Assembly (NCBI GenBank): GCA_031261085.1
Contig: JAISKB010000004.1
Coordinates: 124,001-188,000 of the forward strand
Length of the DNA stretch: 64,000 bases
Direction of reading: 5' to 3'
From: Christensenellaceae bacterium
Lineage (GTDB): Bacteria; Bacillota; Clostridia; Christensenellales; CAG-138
Positions 33,235 to 43,900 of the stretch are shown in pieces. The translations under genes and the position numbers were made by a program. The notes under the pieces were generated by a model that was given only the letters and a program-made list of their open reading frames with translations, did not search any database and had not been told where the DNA came from. Each line of letters opens with the position of its first letter. Positions within the stretch are counted from its first letter, which is position 1.

Positions 33235-33666
33235 ATGGGCTACACGATCAAGCAGGTATCCGAGCGCAGCAATTTAACCGCGCATGTGCTGCGGTATTAC
33301 GAAAAGGAGGGGTTGTTGCCCCCTGTGCGCCGCAGCTCCAGCGGCATACGGCATTATACCGAGGAGGACCTGGAGTGCCTCGATTGGATCTGCTGCCTGA
33401 AGAACACCGGCATGTCCATCAAGCAAATTAAGGCGTTTATGGCGCTGCACGCCGCCGGGCCAAACACCCTGCCCCAGCGCTGCGATATGCTGCGGGCGCA
33501 CAAGCTGCAGGTGGAGGCGCAGATGCTCGAGCTGCAAAGGCATCTCGAAAAGGTCTCCCACAAAATCGAATATTTTACGGGCCAATACGCGGCCTATCTT
33601 GCTGGGGGTGGTTCTGCCCGCCCCGCTGCGGGCGATGCGCAGCTGGCGGAAAGCCCTATAATTTGA
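33235..33666 (+). CDS. MerR-family regulator, AdhR-like
   Basis: 143 aa from ATG at 33235, with SD GAGAGGG; the ORF-track start at 33208 is a TTG without SD. The N-terminal winged helix has YTIKQVSERSN, HVLRYYEKEGLLPP and RHYTEEDLECL. WICCLKNTGMSIKQIK carries a cysteine at the place used for aldehyde sensing in AdhR. A long helix (EAQMLELQRHLEKV) gives the dimer coiled coil, and the C-terminus is a short low-complexity tail without a large effector domain. Divergent from the iron alcohol dehydrogenase and probably activating it when the cysteine is modified by an electrophile. Confidence 0.92.
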   Translation: MGYTIKQVSERSNLTAHVLRYYEKEGLLPPVRRSSSGIRHYTEEDLECLDWICCLKNTGMSIKQIKAFMALHAAGPNTLPQRCDMLRAHKLQVEAQMLELQRHLEKVSHKIEYFTGQYAAYLAGGGSARPAAGDAQLAESPII

Positions 33667-33743
33667 TATGATAAGAGCATGATTTTAGCGCGTTACCGGC
33701 GCCGGGCAACCCCGCGCCAAAGCGCTGGTTTTAGGAGGCGTCT

Positions 33744-34793
33744 ATGCAGGTTCAGCAATATGGTTCACTGCCCGGCGGGGAGGATATCCTCCTCTACCGG
33801 CTGGAAAACGCAAATGGGATGTCGGTAGAAATACTCAACTGGGGCGGGGTCATCCGATCCCTTCGCGTGCCGGGCCGTGACGGTACGTTTGCCGATGTGG
33901 TGATGGGGTTTGACACGCTGGCGGAGCAGCTGCAGCGCGGCGGCTGGAACTGCGGCATCGTGGGCCGGTGCGCCAACCGCCTGGCCGGCGGCAGGTTTTA
34001 TGTGCGCGGCAAGGAATATCAAATCGACATAGAGCCCGGCGCGCCGCATGTGCTGCACGGCGGCAGCGGCAACTATGCGCGCAAGCGCTTTTGCGGTGAA
34101 GCCGATGCCGATGCCGAGGGCGAAAAGCTGACTCTCTCTTACCACGACCATGGCGAGGGCGGCTTCCCGGGGGAGGTACAGGTGTGGGTCACCTATGTGC
34201 TCACGCCCCATAACGAGCTGGTGCTGCGCTACCGCGCGCTGCCCAGCGCGGATACCGTATTCAACATCACCAGCCATTGCTATTTTAACCTGGCCGGGCA
34301 CGGCAGCGGGCGCATAGATGAGCAGGTTCTCCAGCTGGACGCCGATTATTACCTGCCCACCGCCGCGCATTCCCTGCCCAGCGGCGAGACGCTGAGCGTA
34401 GAGGGTACCCCGTTCGATTTCCGCACCCCGCGCCGCTTGGGGGAGGGGCTGGCCTCCGACCACCCGCAGATACTCAAGCAGAACGGATACGATCACAACC
34501 TATGCCTGAGCGGCGGCGGCTACCGCAGGGTGGGCTACGCCTGCGACCCCGCGAGCGGCCGCAAAATGGAGCTGCTTACCGACCTGCCCGGCGTGCAGCT
34601 GTATACCTCGGGCAACGAAAAGCCGGGGCAGGGCTGCTATAAAGACGGCGCAAGCTACGACAGGTTCCATGCTTTCTGCCTAGAGACGCAATATTTCCCC
34701 AACGCCACGGCATATTCCCACTTCCCCCAGCCGGTGTTATTGGCCAATGTGCCCTTCACCTCGCAGACGGCGTTTCGGTTCAGCGTGGAATAA
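33744..34793 (+). CDS. galM: Aldose 1-epimerase (galactose mutarotase)
   Basis: 349-aa mutarotase interconverting alpha and beta anomers of aldohexoses in the cytosol. The family motifs are clear: GGVIRSLRVPGRDG, GRCANRLAGG, catalytic His in HVLHGGSGN, TSHCYFNLAGHG (second His), NGYDHNLCL and the catalytic Glu in CLETQYFPNA. The length is normal. ATG at 33744 has SD AGGAGG. It is co-directional with merR, 77 bases downstream, and may be co-transcribed, although a functional link between an aldehyde regulator and a mutarotase is not obvious. It is closed by a strong terminator at 34828-34855. Confidence 0.95.
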   Translation: MQVQQYGSLPGGEDILLYRLENANGMSVEILNWGGVIRSLRVPGRDGTFADVVMGFDTLAEQLQRGGWNCGIVGRCANRLAGGRFYVRGKEYQIDIEPGAPHVLHGGSGNYARKRFCGEADADAEGEKLTLSYHDHGEGGFPGEVQVWVTYVLTPHNELVLRYRALPSADTVFNITSHCYFNLAGHGSGRIDEQVLQLDADYYLPTAAHSLPSGETLSVEGTPFDFRTPRRLGEGLASDHPQILKQNGYDHNLCLSGGGYRRVGYACDPASGRKMELLTDLPGVQLYTSGNEKPGQGCYKDGASYDRFHAFCLETQYFPNATAYSHFPQPVLLANVPFTSQTAFRFSVE

Positions 34794-34827
34794 GTGGGAT
34801 AAAAGGAACTCGACGGCCGTTCCCCCT

Positions 34828-34855
34828 CCTCCCTTTGCACAAAGGGAGGCTTTTT
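34828..34855 (+). terminator. Terminator after galM
   Basis: CCTCCCTTTG, loop CA, CAAAGGGAGG, then CTTTTT. The stem is perfect at 10 bp. Confidence 0.92.
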
Positions 34856-34894
34856 GTTTCGCGCGTTCTGCGCTCAACCCTCTCAAGCCATAGC

Positions 34895-34918
34895 AAAAGG
34901 GCCGCCCAATGGCGGCCC
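34895..34918 (-). terminator. Terminator after giant gene 2
   Basis: On the minus strand GGGCCGCC, loop ATTG, GGCGGCCC, then TTTT. It is near-identical to the stem after giant gene 1, so the duplicated unit included the terminator. Confidence 0.8.
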
Positions 34919-34944
34919 CTGCTCGTTTGGTCTATTTGGTTTTA

Positions 34945-37900
34945 CTATGCCCGGTTCTTTTTGCGGCGGCGCACGTCCATCCAGCCCATGATTGCTATTG
35001 CGAGTATCAGCACCGCCCACGGCGCCGCCGCGGCATCGCCGGTTTTGGGCGGCAGGCCCGGTATCGGGATGACCGGGGTCGGGTCGTCGGTGTCGTCCCG
35101 CTTCCTCTGCCACTTGGCATAAAGCTCGATATCCCTGCCCGGCATCCTCTCGGCTGTAAAGCTCCAGCTATGGTTATCATCCAGCAAGAACCATCCGCCG
35201 TTAAAGGTATAGCCGTCGCGCTTCGGGCTCGGGTTGGGCATAGGCACACGCCGCCCTTCGCGGACTGTGATTTCCCACTTGCCGCCATTCAGCGCCCAGC
35301 CCGTGCCGGGGCCGGTCACATTCCAGGCCTTGCCGTCATTGCGCGGGTCAAATATCGCCTTATACTGCGGTATTTCATATAAGCCGCAATCCATATCCTC
35401 GGTGTACCCCCCGGTGAGGGTAAACCGCTGCGTGCTGCCCTCGCTAAACCAGTTGTCGCCCGGGTGCGCCGGGTCCTCCACCAAGTTTGCGGGGATGGGC
35501 CCCACGTCCGAATCCGCAGCGGCAGCGCCGCTATGATACAGCGTATACCCATAGTTCTCACCGTCCGGGTTTTCAAACACCAGCCAATACCGCACATCCG
35601 CGCCGGAATCCAGCTGATACGCCGCGCAAGTGGCAAATTGGAAGTACCCGGGCAAACCGCTTGTGGGGTGATTCTCCGTAACGGCGGTGGCCAGTAAAAA
35701 GCCGTTTGCGGCATCCACCTCGCCATACGTTGGCCCCGTGCGCAAGTCCTTGGTGCTGTACAGCCGCACCGTTACAGCGTTTATGCCCGTTTCGTTCGCA
35801 TCCTGTATGCCATCGCGGTTCGCATCCAGCCACACATAGTCGCCTATGGAGTTGCCCAGCGGGTAAATGCCCGCGTCCGCTTTGGCGTTGCCGCCATAGG
35901 GCACCGCAATGGCCGCGGTCGCGGCCGTGGCCTGCGTGCGGGTCCCGGTCCCCTCTACATAGTCGGCGTCGGAATCCGTATCGCTTAAGGTAGGATAGCC
36001 CGGGTTGTTCACCCTCGCCCACAGGTAGGTTTCTACCAGCGAAGCGGCAACGGTGCCCTTATCGAACACGACCGTATAATCACCGGCGGCGGGCAGACGG
36101 CTGAAGCTGTAGGTGCCATCTGCACTGACGACTGCGTTCGCATACGCGCCGCCGTTTGCGCCGGTGGTATAATTGACGCCGCCCTTTTTAAGCGTTACCG
36201 TCACGCCGGGCACAAGCGTCGTTTCACCGGCATCCTTTGTGCCGTTATCGCTGTCGGCCGCTTCCAGCCAAGCCCAGCCGGTTAACGTGCTGAACCTATA
36301 CAGGCCCGCATTCACGCCCGTTTGGCTGGTTTCCGCCCTAAACCATGCGGTGGTACCCGCGCCATAATCGGCATCGATGGCTTCCGCGTCCGAATTTACC
36401 GCCTCGCCAACCCCGCTCGCCTTGGCTGGGGTAAAGTTGTAGGCATCCTTATCCGGGTTGGTAAACACCACCTGGTACGTTAGGCCGCTGCCATAAGACG
36501 AGGGCAGGTTGGTAAACTCGTAGTGACCATATGCATCGGTCGTTGTGGTGCCCACGGCCTGCGCGCCGGTTATGGTCGGCGTCCCAAGCACCACCTCTTC
36601 CACACCCTCATACAGCGTCACCGTAGCCGCGGGCAGCGGGCGCGCGCTATCCCCAAATTGGGGCTCGGCGGCCGACCACTCGCCATCGATATTGGTATCT
36701 TCCCACACATACCCGGCTATGGTCACGGGCGGCGCCACCAGCTTGGCGGCAACGCTGTTGCTCTTTATTTGGGTAAATGTGCTCATATACGCGGTAAAGT
36801 TATTGACGCCCACCTGCAGCGCGTTATTTGCGAGCAGGCCCGTATCCCAAGCCGGGTCATTCGCCGCGGGCAGCTCCCAATCATACGTTACCGTAAGCAG
36901 GTTGCCCTGCTCCAGCCTGTAGCCGCCCGCAATATCGACGGTAAGCGTCTTGGCCTTGGTGGTGGGGTTTTCTATAACGTTCGGCGCGATGGTTTGGGCT
37001 GTTGCGCTGCCGCCGCCGGCCCGCGCTATGGCGCTGACGCTGCCCATGTTCACCGTGGTCGCCTCAATCAGCTCCTTCGTCCACATGGAGGCGCGGCCAT
37101 CGCCTATAATGGGCAGCTGATCCGCAAACTGCGTTACGACAGGCACCTGCGCGTATGGCAGATCTATGCCGTTATCGACCTGCAGCCTATAGTGTATGGT
37201 ATCGCCGGGGTGCACATCCACCGGCGCCTTGCTGCTCACCCAGCCGCTGTCATAAGGCGTGCTGTCCGCGTTCACGCCCGTAACCCGTATGGATTTTTGC
37301 GCATGGGCCATAGCGCTGGGCACAACCAGCAGGCCCTCCTCGGCGGCGCGTACAAACAGGCCCTTATTCCCCAGCAGCGAATCGGCCGCGATGAGCTTTG
37401 CATAGTCGCTCGCGGCAAGCCCATTCGGCGCATTCTCAAAAATGGTGTTGCGCGCGCCCGTAAAGGGCTCCAGCCCCGCAAACGAAGCGCCGGTCGGGTA
37501 TTTGAGGGAGGGGCTTAACGGCGCATCGCTGGTGGCAAACGCCTCGTTATCCACCGTGGCGCTATCCGACATAACGGCCAGCCTGCCCAGCAGCAGTATC
37601 GTAATCGAATCCCCCGGGTGCAGCGTCGTGCGCGGGAAGCTCCACATCACGATGCTGCCCGCCGCATCCACCTGCCTAAACGGGTTTACGGTATCCTCCT
37701 CGTGGATAACACCCGGCGCCGCGGATAGCGTATACAGCGGCTTGCCGTCATCCCCATATTCCAGCGTGAGCAGCTCCGGCTGCATAAAGTCCACAATACG
37801 GGGCGCTTCCAAGTCCGCCTGGGACTCGGCGCAGTTGGTGAGCGTAAGTTCATATTCAACCAAAGAACCCAAAATCAGCGGCTGCCCGGCGGGCGGCGCT

Positions 37901-40900
37901 TTGCCGTCCCTGCCATCCTCACCCGGCTTTAAGGCCTTGGTGAGCTTAATGATGGGCCGCGCGGGCACCGGCACGGCAATGACTGCCTGCGCCGGGAGCT
38001 GCAGCGTTTGTATCGTGCCAATAGCGGTTTGGCGCGTAACGTGCAGCGTGGCGTTGTTTTTTATCGTATCCACTTCGGGCTGCAGCTTTGTGGGCTGGAA
38101 CGCATCAAACGCCACGCGCAACTCTATATTGCCGGGCCTAAAGTCATTGCCTATCCAAGGCTCATAGGTATAATCGCCCGGAGCCCTCATAATTCTGGTG
38201 GCATATTCGACTTCAACGCCGCTCCAAACGGCGGGCGCTGTCGGCGTCCATGCCTTGTAGGGCTCGCTCAATTCCTGCCAGGCGCCGCCGTTTACCCGCG
38301 CGTATACGGGGGCCAGGCTCGCCGTGCTCGAAGGCTTTGCCAGCGAAGGATATACGCGAACCTCCGTGATGGCATACCCGGGCGCGGGCGCGGCGGGGGT
38401 AGCTGTGGCATCCTCCACCGCTTCCACGGTTGCGTCATTGGCATCCTTGCCATAGAACCGCAGCCCGGCATCCGTTACCTTATAGGCATCCAGCGGGATG
38501 GTGTTGTTCAGGTTGGGCACCGCGATGGTAAATACCGCGTCAAACCCGCTCTCGCGCAGCGGCAGCGCCGCGGCGGCAGCATCTACGGTTTTCGTCACGC
38601 TCGGGTCGGGCTGACCCTCGTGCTTTTTATCCTTAAATATCTGTATAAGCGTATCGGGGCCCGGGGTTTTGCCGCCCACAACGGCCTTTGTAAGCGTATA
38701 GTCGCTGTCGAAGTATGCGCTTAGAATATAGCCGCTAGGCGCCGCTGCCTCCTGAATATAATAGGTATAACCGGCGGCGGTGCGCGACGCGGAGGGTATC
38801 GCAATGGGGTCGAATACGGCGAAGCCATACGCGTTGGAAACCTTCGTATCCACGAGCGTCATGTCCGCATCATACAGGTTGAACGTCGCGCCGGACAGCG
38901 GCGCGCCCGTATCATAATCCACCTTTTGCGCGGCAAACCGCATCCCGGCAAACGCGTGGTCGATGGTGAGCGTGTGGGTTGTATCCGCAATGCCCAAGTC
39001 CGCCGCATGGTCGAGCTGCCAGCCGGATAGGCGGGCGTCGCTCCCCTCCACAGGCTTATACTGCCACCTGTCGGCCGAGCCGCCCCCCACCTGGTCGCCG
39101 GGGGAGGCCGGGGCGCACGCGATTTGGAGCGCGTCGGCAGCATACGAAACCGTGAATATGGCCGGGAGCCTGCTATCGTTATAGATGGGGTCAAACCACT
39201 CGTTGGGCTTAAGCCACCCATGCGCGGTAAGGTTCTCTTCCACCACGCGGTAGGTGCCCACATCCAGCCCGCTAAACGCAGCGATGCCGGATACGCTGTT
39301 GGTGTTCACCGTTTTTATAAACACCCAGTCCGCGGCGACCGCGGCGGAACCGCCGGCCCGCAGCTTATATAGGCTGATCGGCAGGTTGGCTACCCGGCCC
39401 TTTTCGGCGGGCACGACGCCGCCGATCGAATCGTAATTGACGGTGGCCAGCACGTTGAGCCCGGTTAGCGGCGCGTTTTCTATGGCCTTTTTCAGCGTTG
39501 CGTTGCGCGCGACCTCAACCTTTACGGGCGCCGCAAGGGCCGCGTAATCATCCGGCGCCTTGGTCTCTTTAATCCAGTACTCGCCCTGCGGCAGCGGCAC
39601 GCTATAATAGTGGCCGGCCGCGTTCCAGTTGGTAGGCGTTGGCGCGGCCGCCTCATAATCCAGCGTCGCCGCCAAATTTTGGCACGCCGCATCGCTGTAT
39701 ACCTCAAACTTAACGCCCGTAAGGCGGTCGGCGACTACCGTGTAATCCTTACCCGCCGGGATTTTGTATACCTCGAGCACGCCGCATTGATCCGGATTGT
39801 AGAAGACGCGGCCGCTGTTGCCGGTATCCGCCGCCGCGATGGGGGCGTTTTCGGTATCGCCCACATGGGCGGCGGCATCCGCGTTTTGCAGGTATACGAT
39901 GCCCGTTTCGCCTATGGTGAAATACACCGGCGCGGCGTCTATGCCATAAACCGTGCTGCTTTGGCCATCGCTGCCCTTCACATCGGTTTCCTCTATGCTA
40001 TAGCTGCCCGCGGGCAGGTTTACGCGCAAGCCCTCCGGGGTGTCGCTCGCCTGCGTCCAGGTGACGGAGCGATAGGCCGCATAGTTCCCGGTTCCATCGT
40101 CCTTTTTAATATCGAATGTGGCCGAGGCCATGCTGCCGGCGGGGTCGGCGGCCGTTACCGCGTGCTTTATGCCCAAGTAATCGGTATAGCCCTTTTTGAT
40201 GAGCAGCGCGCCGCGGTAAGGGTGGTTTACCGTAATAACCTCCACATCGGCAACCTTGTTCGACAATACGTTATCGGCGCCCAGCGTGGCAGGCGGTATC
40301 GCAGCGGGGGTATTTACCCCGGTCTTCGACTTGATGTCGCTTATAACGCCGCCCTCTACCGTGAAGGTGACCACGACCGCGTTGTGAACATACTTATACG
40401 CCGCCGCGGTGGTGTCGGTATCCGGGCCGCTTATCGCGGTTTCGGTGAGCGTATAGGCGCCGTCCACCAGGTTGATGAAGGTATTGGCGGTGGTATTGGC
40501 GGTGTTGTTGTTGCCGGCGGCCACCGTGCCGCTCACCACCGTGATGGATGCATCGTATGCCGCGGCCGTACCCGCCCCCTGTAAGCGGTAGGTAGCCGTG
40601 AGGTTGTTGTCGGCGCTGGCGGCGCCGTTCCACCAGTTGCGCGTGCTCAGCTTTGCCAGCGGCTTATCATATACCTCCACCTCTACCACGGCCTTGCGGC
40701 TTTCGGCGTTGGAGCTATCCACCGTGGCGGGGCCGCTGCCCAGAGTAATGGGCCCGATGATGCCGTCTTTCGCTTTAGTCCATGCCGTTTTAACGCCGCC
40801 CGCCTGCGTGCTTATGGATTGCTGGCCAAACTTGTTATAACCGGCCGGCGCTGTTTCTTCCACCAAAAAGTAGTAGCCCGGCAGCAGCTTCGATGTTGTA

Positions 40901-43900
40901 TTGGCCGCATAGTTTGCGGGCACCGGCGTGCCATTCGTGGCGGGGCTGGCATCGTTATCCCCCGCCGTGATGGTCGCCACCTCTACCCAGGTAGCCATCT
41001 GCGCCGCACGCGCGGTGGGGTCGGCCTCCAAAGCGGCATCCGTTGGCGCCCTGTAAAGCTTAAACTGCGCCCCCGTAAGCTGCGTTATGCCGGTTATATC
41101 CGCAAATTTTTCTACGTTGATGCGGCCCTCGCCATTGTAGTTGCGTATGGCTTTCACATCCTCACCATGCACCAGTTCGCTGGGGTCTATGGTTACATAG
41201 GTGGTGTTGCGCGCCCAATATGTTTCCTGCGCCGTGCCAAAGTGGAAATCGGGCAGAAGGTTTACGCCATAGGCGGGGTACCGGCCCGCCGCGATTTCGG
41301 CATTGGTGGCCACATAGCTTGTGGGCAGGGGGCCCTTTTCCTCCAACAGCAGGCAGAAGCTGCGCGCAGCCTCGATTTTATCCAGTGTGCTCCGCCCGCT
41401 CATCTCGGCAGGGTAGGCATCCGCAATAGCCTGCAGATACAAGGTAAGCGCGCCCGGCTCCGCCTGCGCCGCGATTTGGTCAGGCGTCAGCGCCATGTAT
41501 GCCGCCCATTTTTCTCCATTGCTCATGGGCCGCAGGGTGCCTGTGCCGTCATCCACTTCCAAATCCGTTACGCCCGGTATCTCCAGCATATAGGGTACCT
41601 GGGGGAAGCTGTAGAACGGGCTGATGAATTCACCAAACCGCATCGTCTCACCCTCCTGCACGATGCGGGTGGAGATCGTATCCAGCACGCTCCCCAGCTT
41701 ATGGTACTTGCCATCGGCCCCTACATAGGCATAGTAGATGTCGAAATTGACGTTCATCAGCGGCCCAAGCAGCGTGGCGGTGCCATCCGCGCGCATATTG
41801 TAGCCCTTTTTGGCCACCTGTATGGTGGAGCGGTTTAAGAGCGGTACGCCCGGCTCGGCATTGTCATAGTTGCCCAAATTCAGGTTGAGGTATACGATGC
41901 CCGTCACCGGGTCCCTTTGTGAAAACCGGTTGGCCAGGCGGTCGGGGTTATTCGGATCCTCATTGAGCTCGAAGTAATAGAACATGGCTTGGGAGGCGTT
42001 CGCCCAGCCCTGGTTCATATTCGCGGCGGTTTGCGGGTGGCTGGTGCCGCTATGGATTGCCAGGCCCGCGCTCGGATCCGCCAAGCTCCACAGTTTGGAT
42101 TCCACCAGCACATAGCTGCCCGCGGACAGCTGGGTGGAGTAGGCCGAGCGCAAGGAGCCCCCGCCCTCTCCATCGTTGCCGCCGGTACCCGTGGTCATCT
42201 CATCCTTCTTTATACCGTTGGGTATGGGGTTCCCGTTTGAATCGACCTGCCCGGAAGGCGTGTTGAACCAGGCGTGCAAATTGGCCAGCCATGCATCGTA
42301 AGCATTATAAGCATCCTGATGCAGCGGGCCAGCATCCGTAGGCGAGCCATACCCATAGGGCGAGGCCGGCGTGAGGTGGGGTTCGCGCAGAGAGAGCGGT
42401 ATATCATCCCGCGTTAAGCCGGGGGCCAGCTTCCAAATTTCAAATTCAAGATCCGGCGCCGGTTCGGCGTCGCCTATCTTCGTCAGCTCCTCGGCATCAT
42501 CCACAGAGGCGGACGGTTTATATGGGTTCGCCGGGCGGTCATATTTTTGGGAATCACTGTTAAAGCCCGAAAGTATAAGGCTGCCGTTGCCGCCCTTGGC
42601 GTGTATGAGCCACTTTTTGAGGTTCACATAGTATGGGTCTACTGTGTTGATCAAGCTATACGGCTCCGGGTCGGTAAGCGTATAGGAACCAAGCTTAACC
42701 CTCGCCTCATACGACATGCCGTCGTCGGAGCGCACGAACTCGAGGGTGTGCTTCTTTGCAAACGCATACTGCTCGCCCGGCATATCTATGATATCCGGCG
42801 CCCAAAGCTCGTTTAAGTCATATTTATCTACGGTCGGATCCACCTTGTTCAGCCGTATGAGGCCCGCTTGGGGCGCTTCGCTCGCCGTGAGCAGGGTGGC
42901 GGTTACCGCCGCGTCGGTGCCGGGGGCGGGCTCACCCGCCGGCGTAAATTGCAGCGATGCGCCGCCCGCGGCATTGTACGCGCCCTCTGCCATGCTGCCG
43001 GTCATATTGCCGGTTGCGGCATCGAACTGCGCATAATAGGTAACGCCGCTTTTTTCGTATGTGAGCTGGAACACCGCGCCGGGCAGCGGCTCTAGGTACC
43101 GGCTGCCGTCGATGTTATAGGTGTTGGTTTCGCCATACTTCACAAACGTCACATCCGGCTTGATGATATTCGTTATGGTAAGCTGGTGCGCGTTGTTGGC
43201 GGCAATCGGGGTATCCCATTCAAAGTCAGTAGGCGCTCCGTTCCCGATTGGCCCACCAAAGCTGTTGGTAATCGCAGCCACGCCCTTCGCGTTTACGCTG
43301 ATGGCCACGATGGGCGCCTCCGTGCGCTTTACATAGTCGGCATGCGCCGCGCTCTGCGTGATGCTGTAGCTGCCGCCCGGCGCCAGCGTAATTTCTTGCG
43401 CGGTATCGATGGGGTCATAAAAGGCGATATATCCTGCCCCCATCGGCTTGGCAATGCCTATTACCGTGCCGCCCGCATCGCGCAGCTCATATTCTGCCCC
43501 GGCCGGGAAAACAGCCCTGCTATCCGCCTGCGCCGTGCGGATGGCCAGCTTGACGGGCCGTATGTTGACGAGCTTGGTTTCATCGGCGTTGACGGGCACC
43601 GTTTGCGCGGTTACCCCATACTGCGCCGTGGTTATGGTATAGGTAGGCAGCCCCGCCGGCGTGGTGCTCACGCTGGCGGCAAAGTCGGCCAGCGCAACGC
43701 CCGTGCCGGTATGGAAATCAGCGGCATAGCCGGGCAGCGCATAGGGCAGCCCCGTGCTGGCCGGCACGGCAAACTCCACCAGCGCGTATTCGCCCGCCGG
43801 CAGGTTATTAAAGGTGATGGCCCCGGTCGCTGCGGCCGCGGTTTGCGTCAGCGGCGCCGTACCGGCGGCGTTTGTAACCAAATCCCAATTTGCGCCGTTC

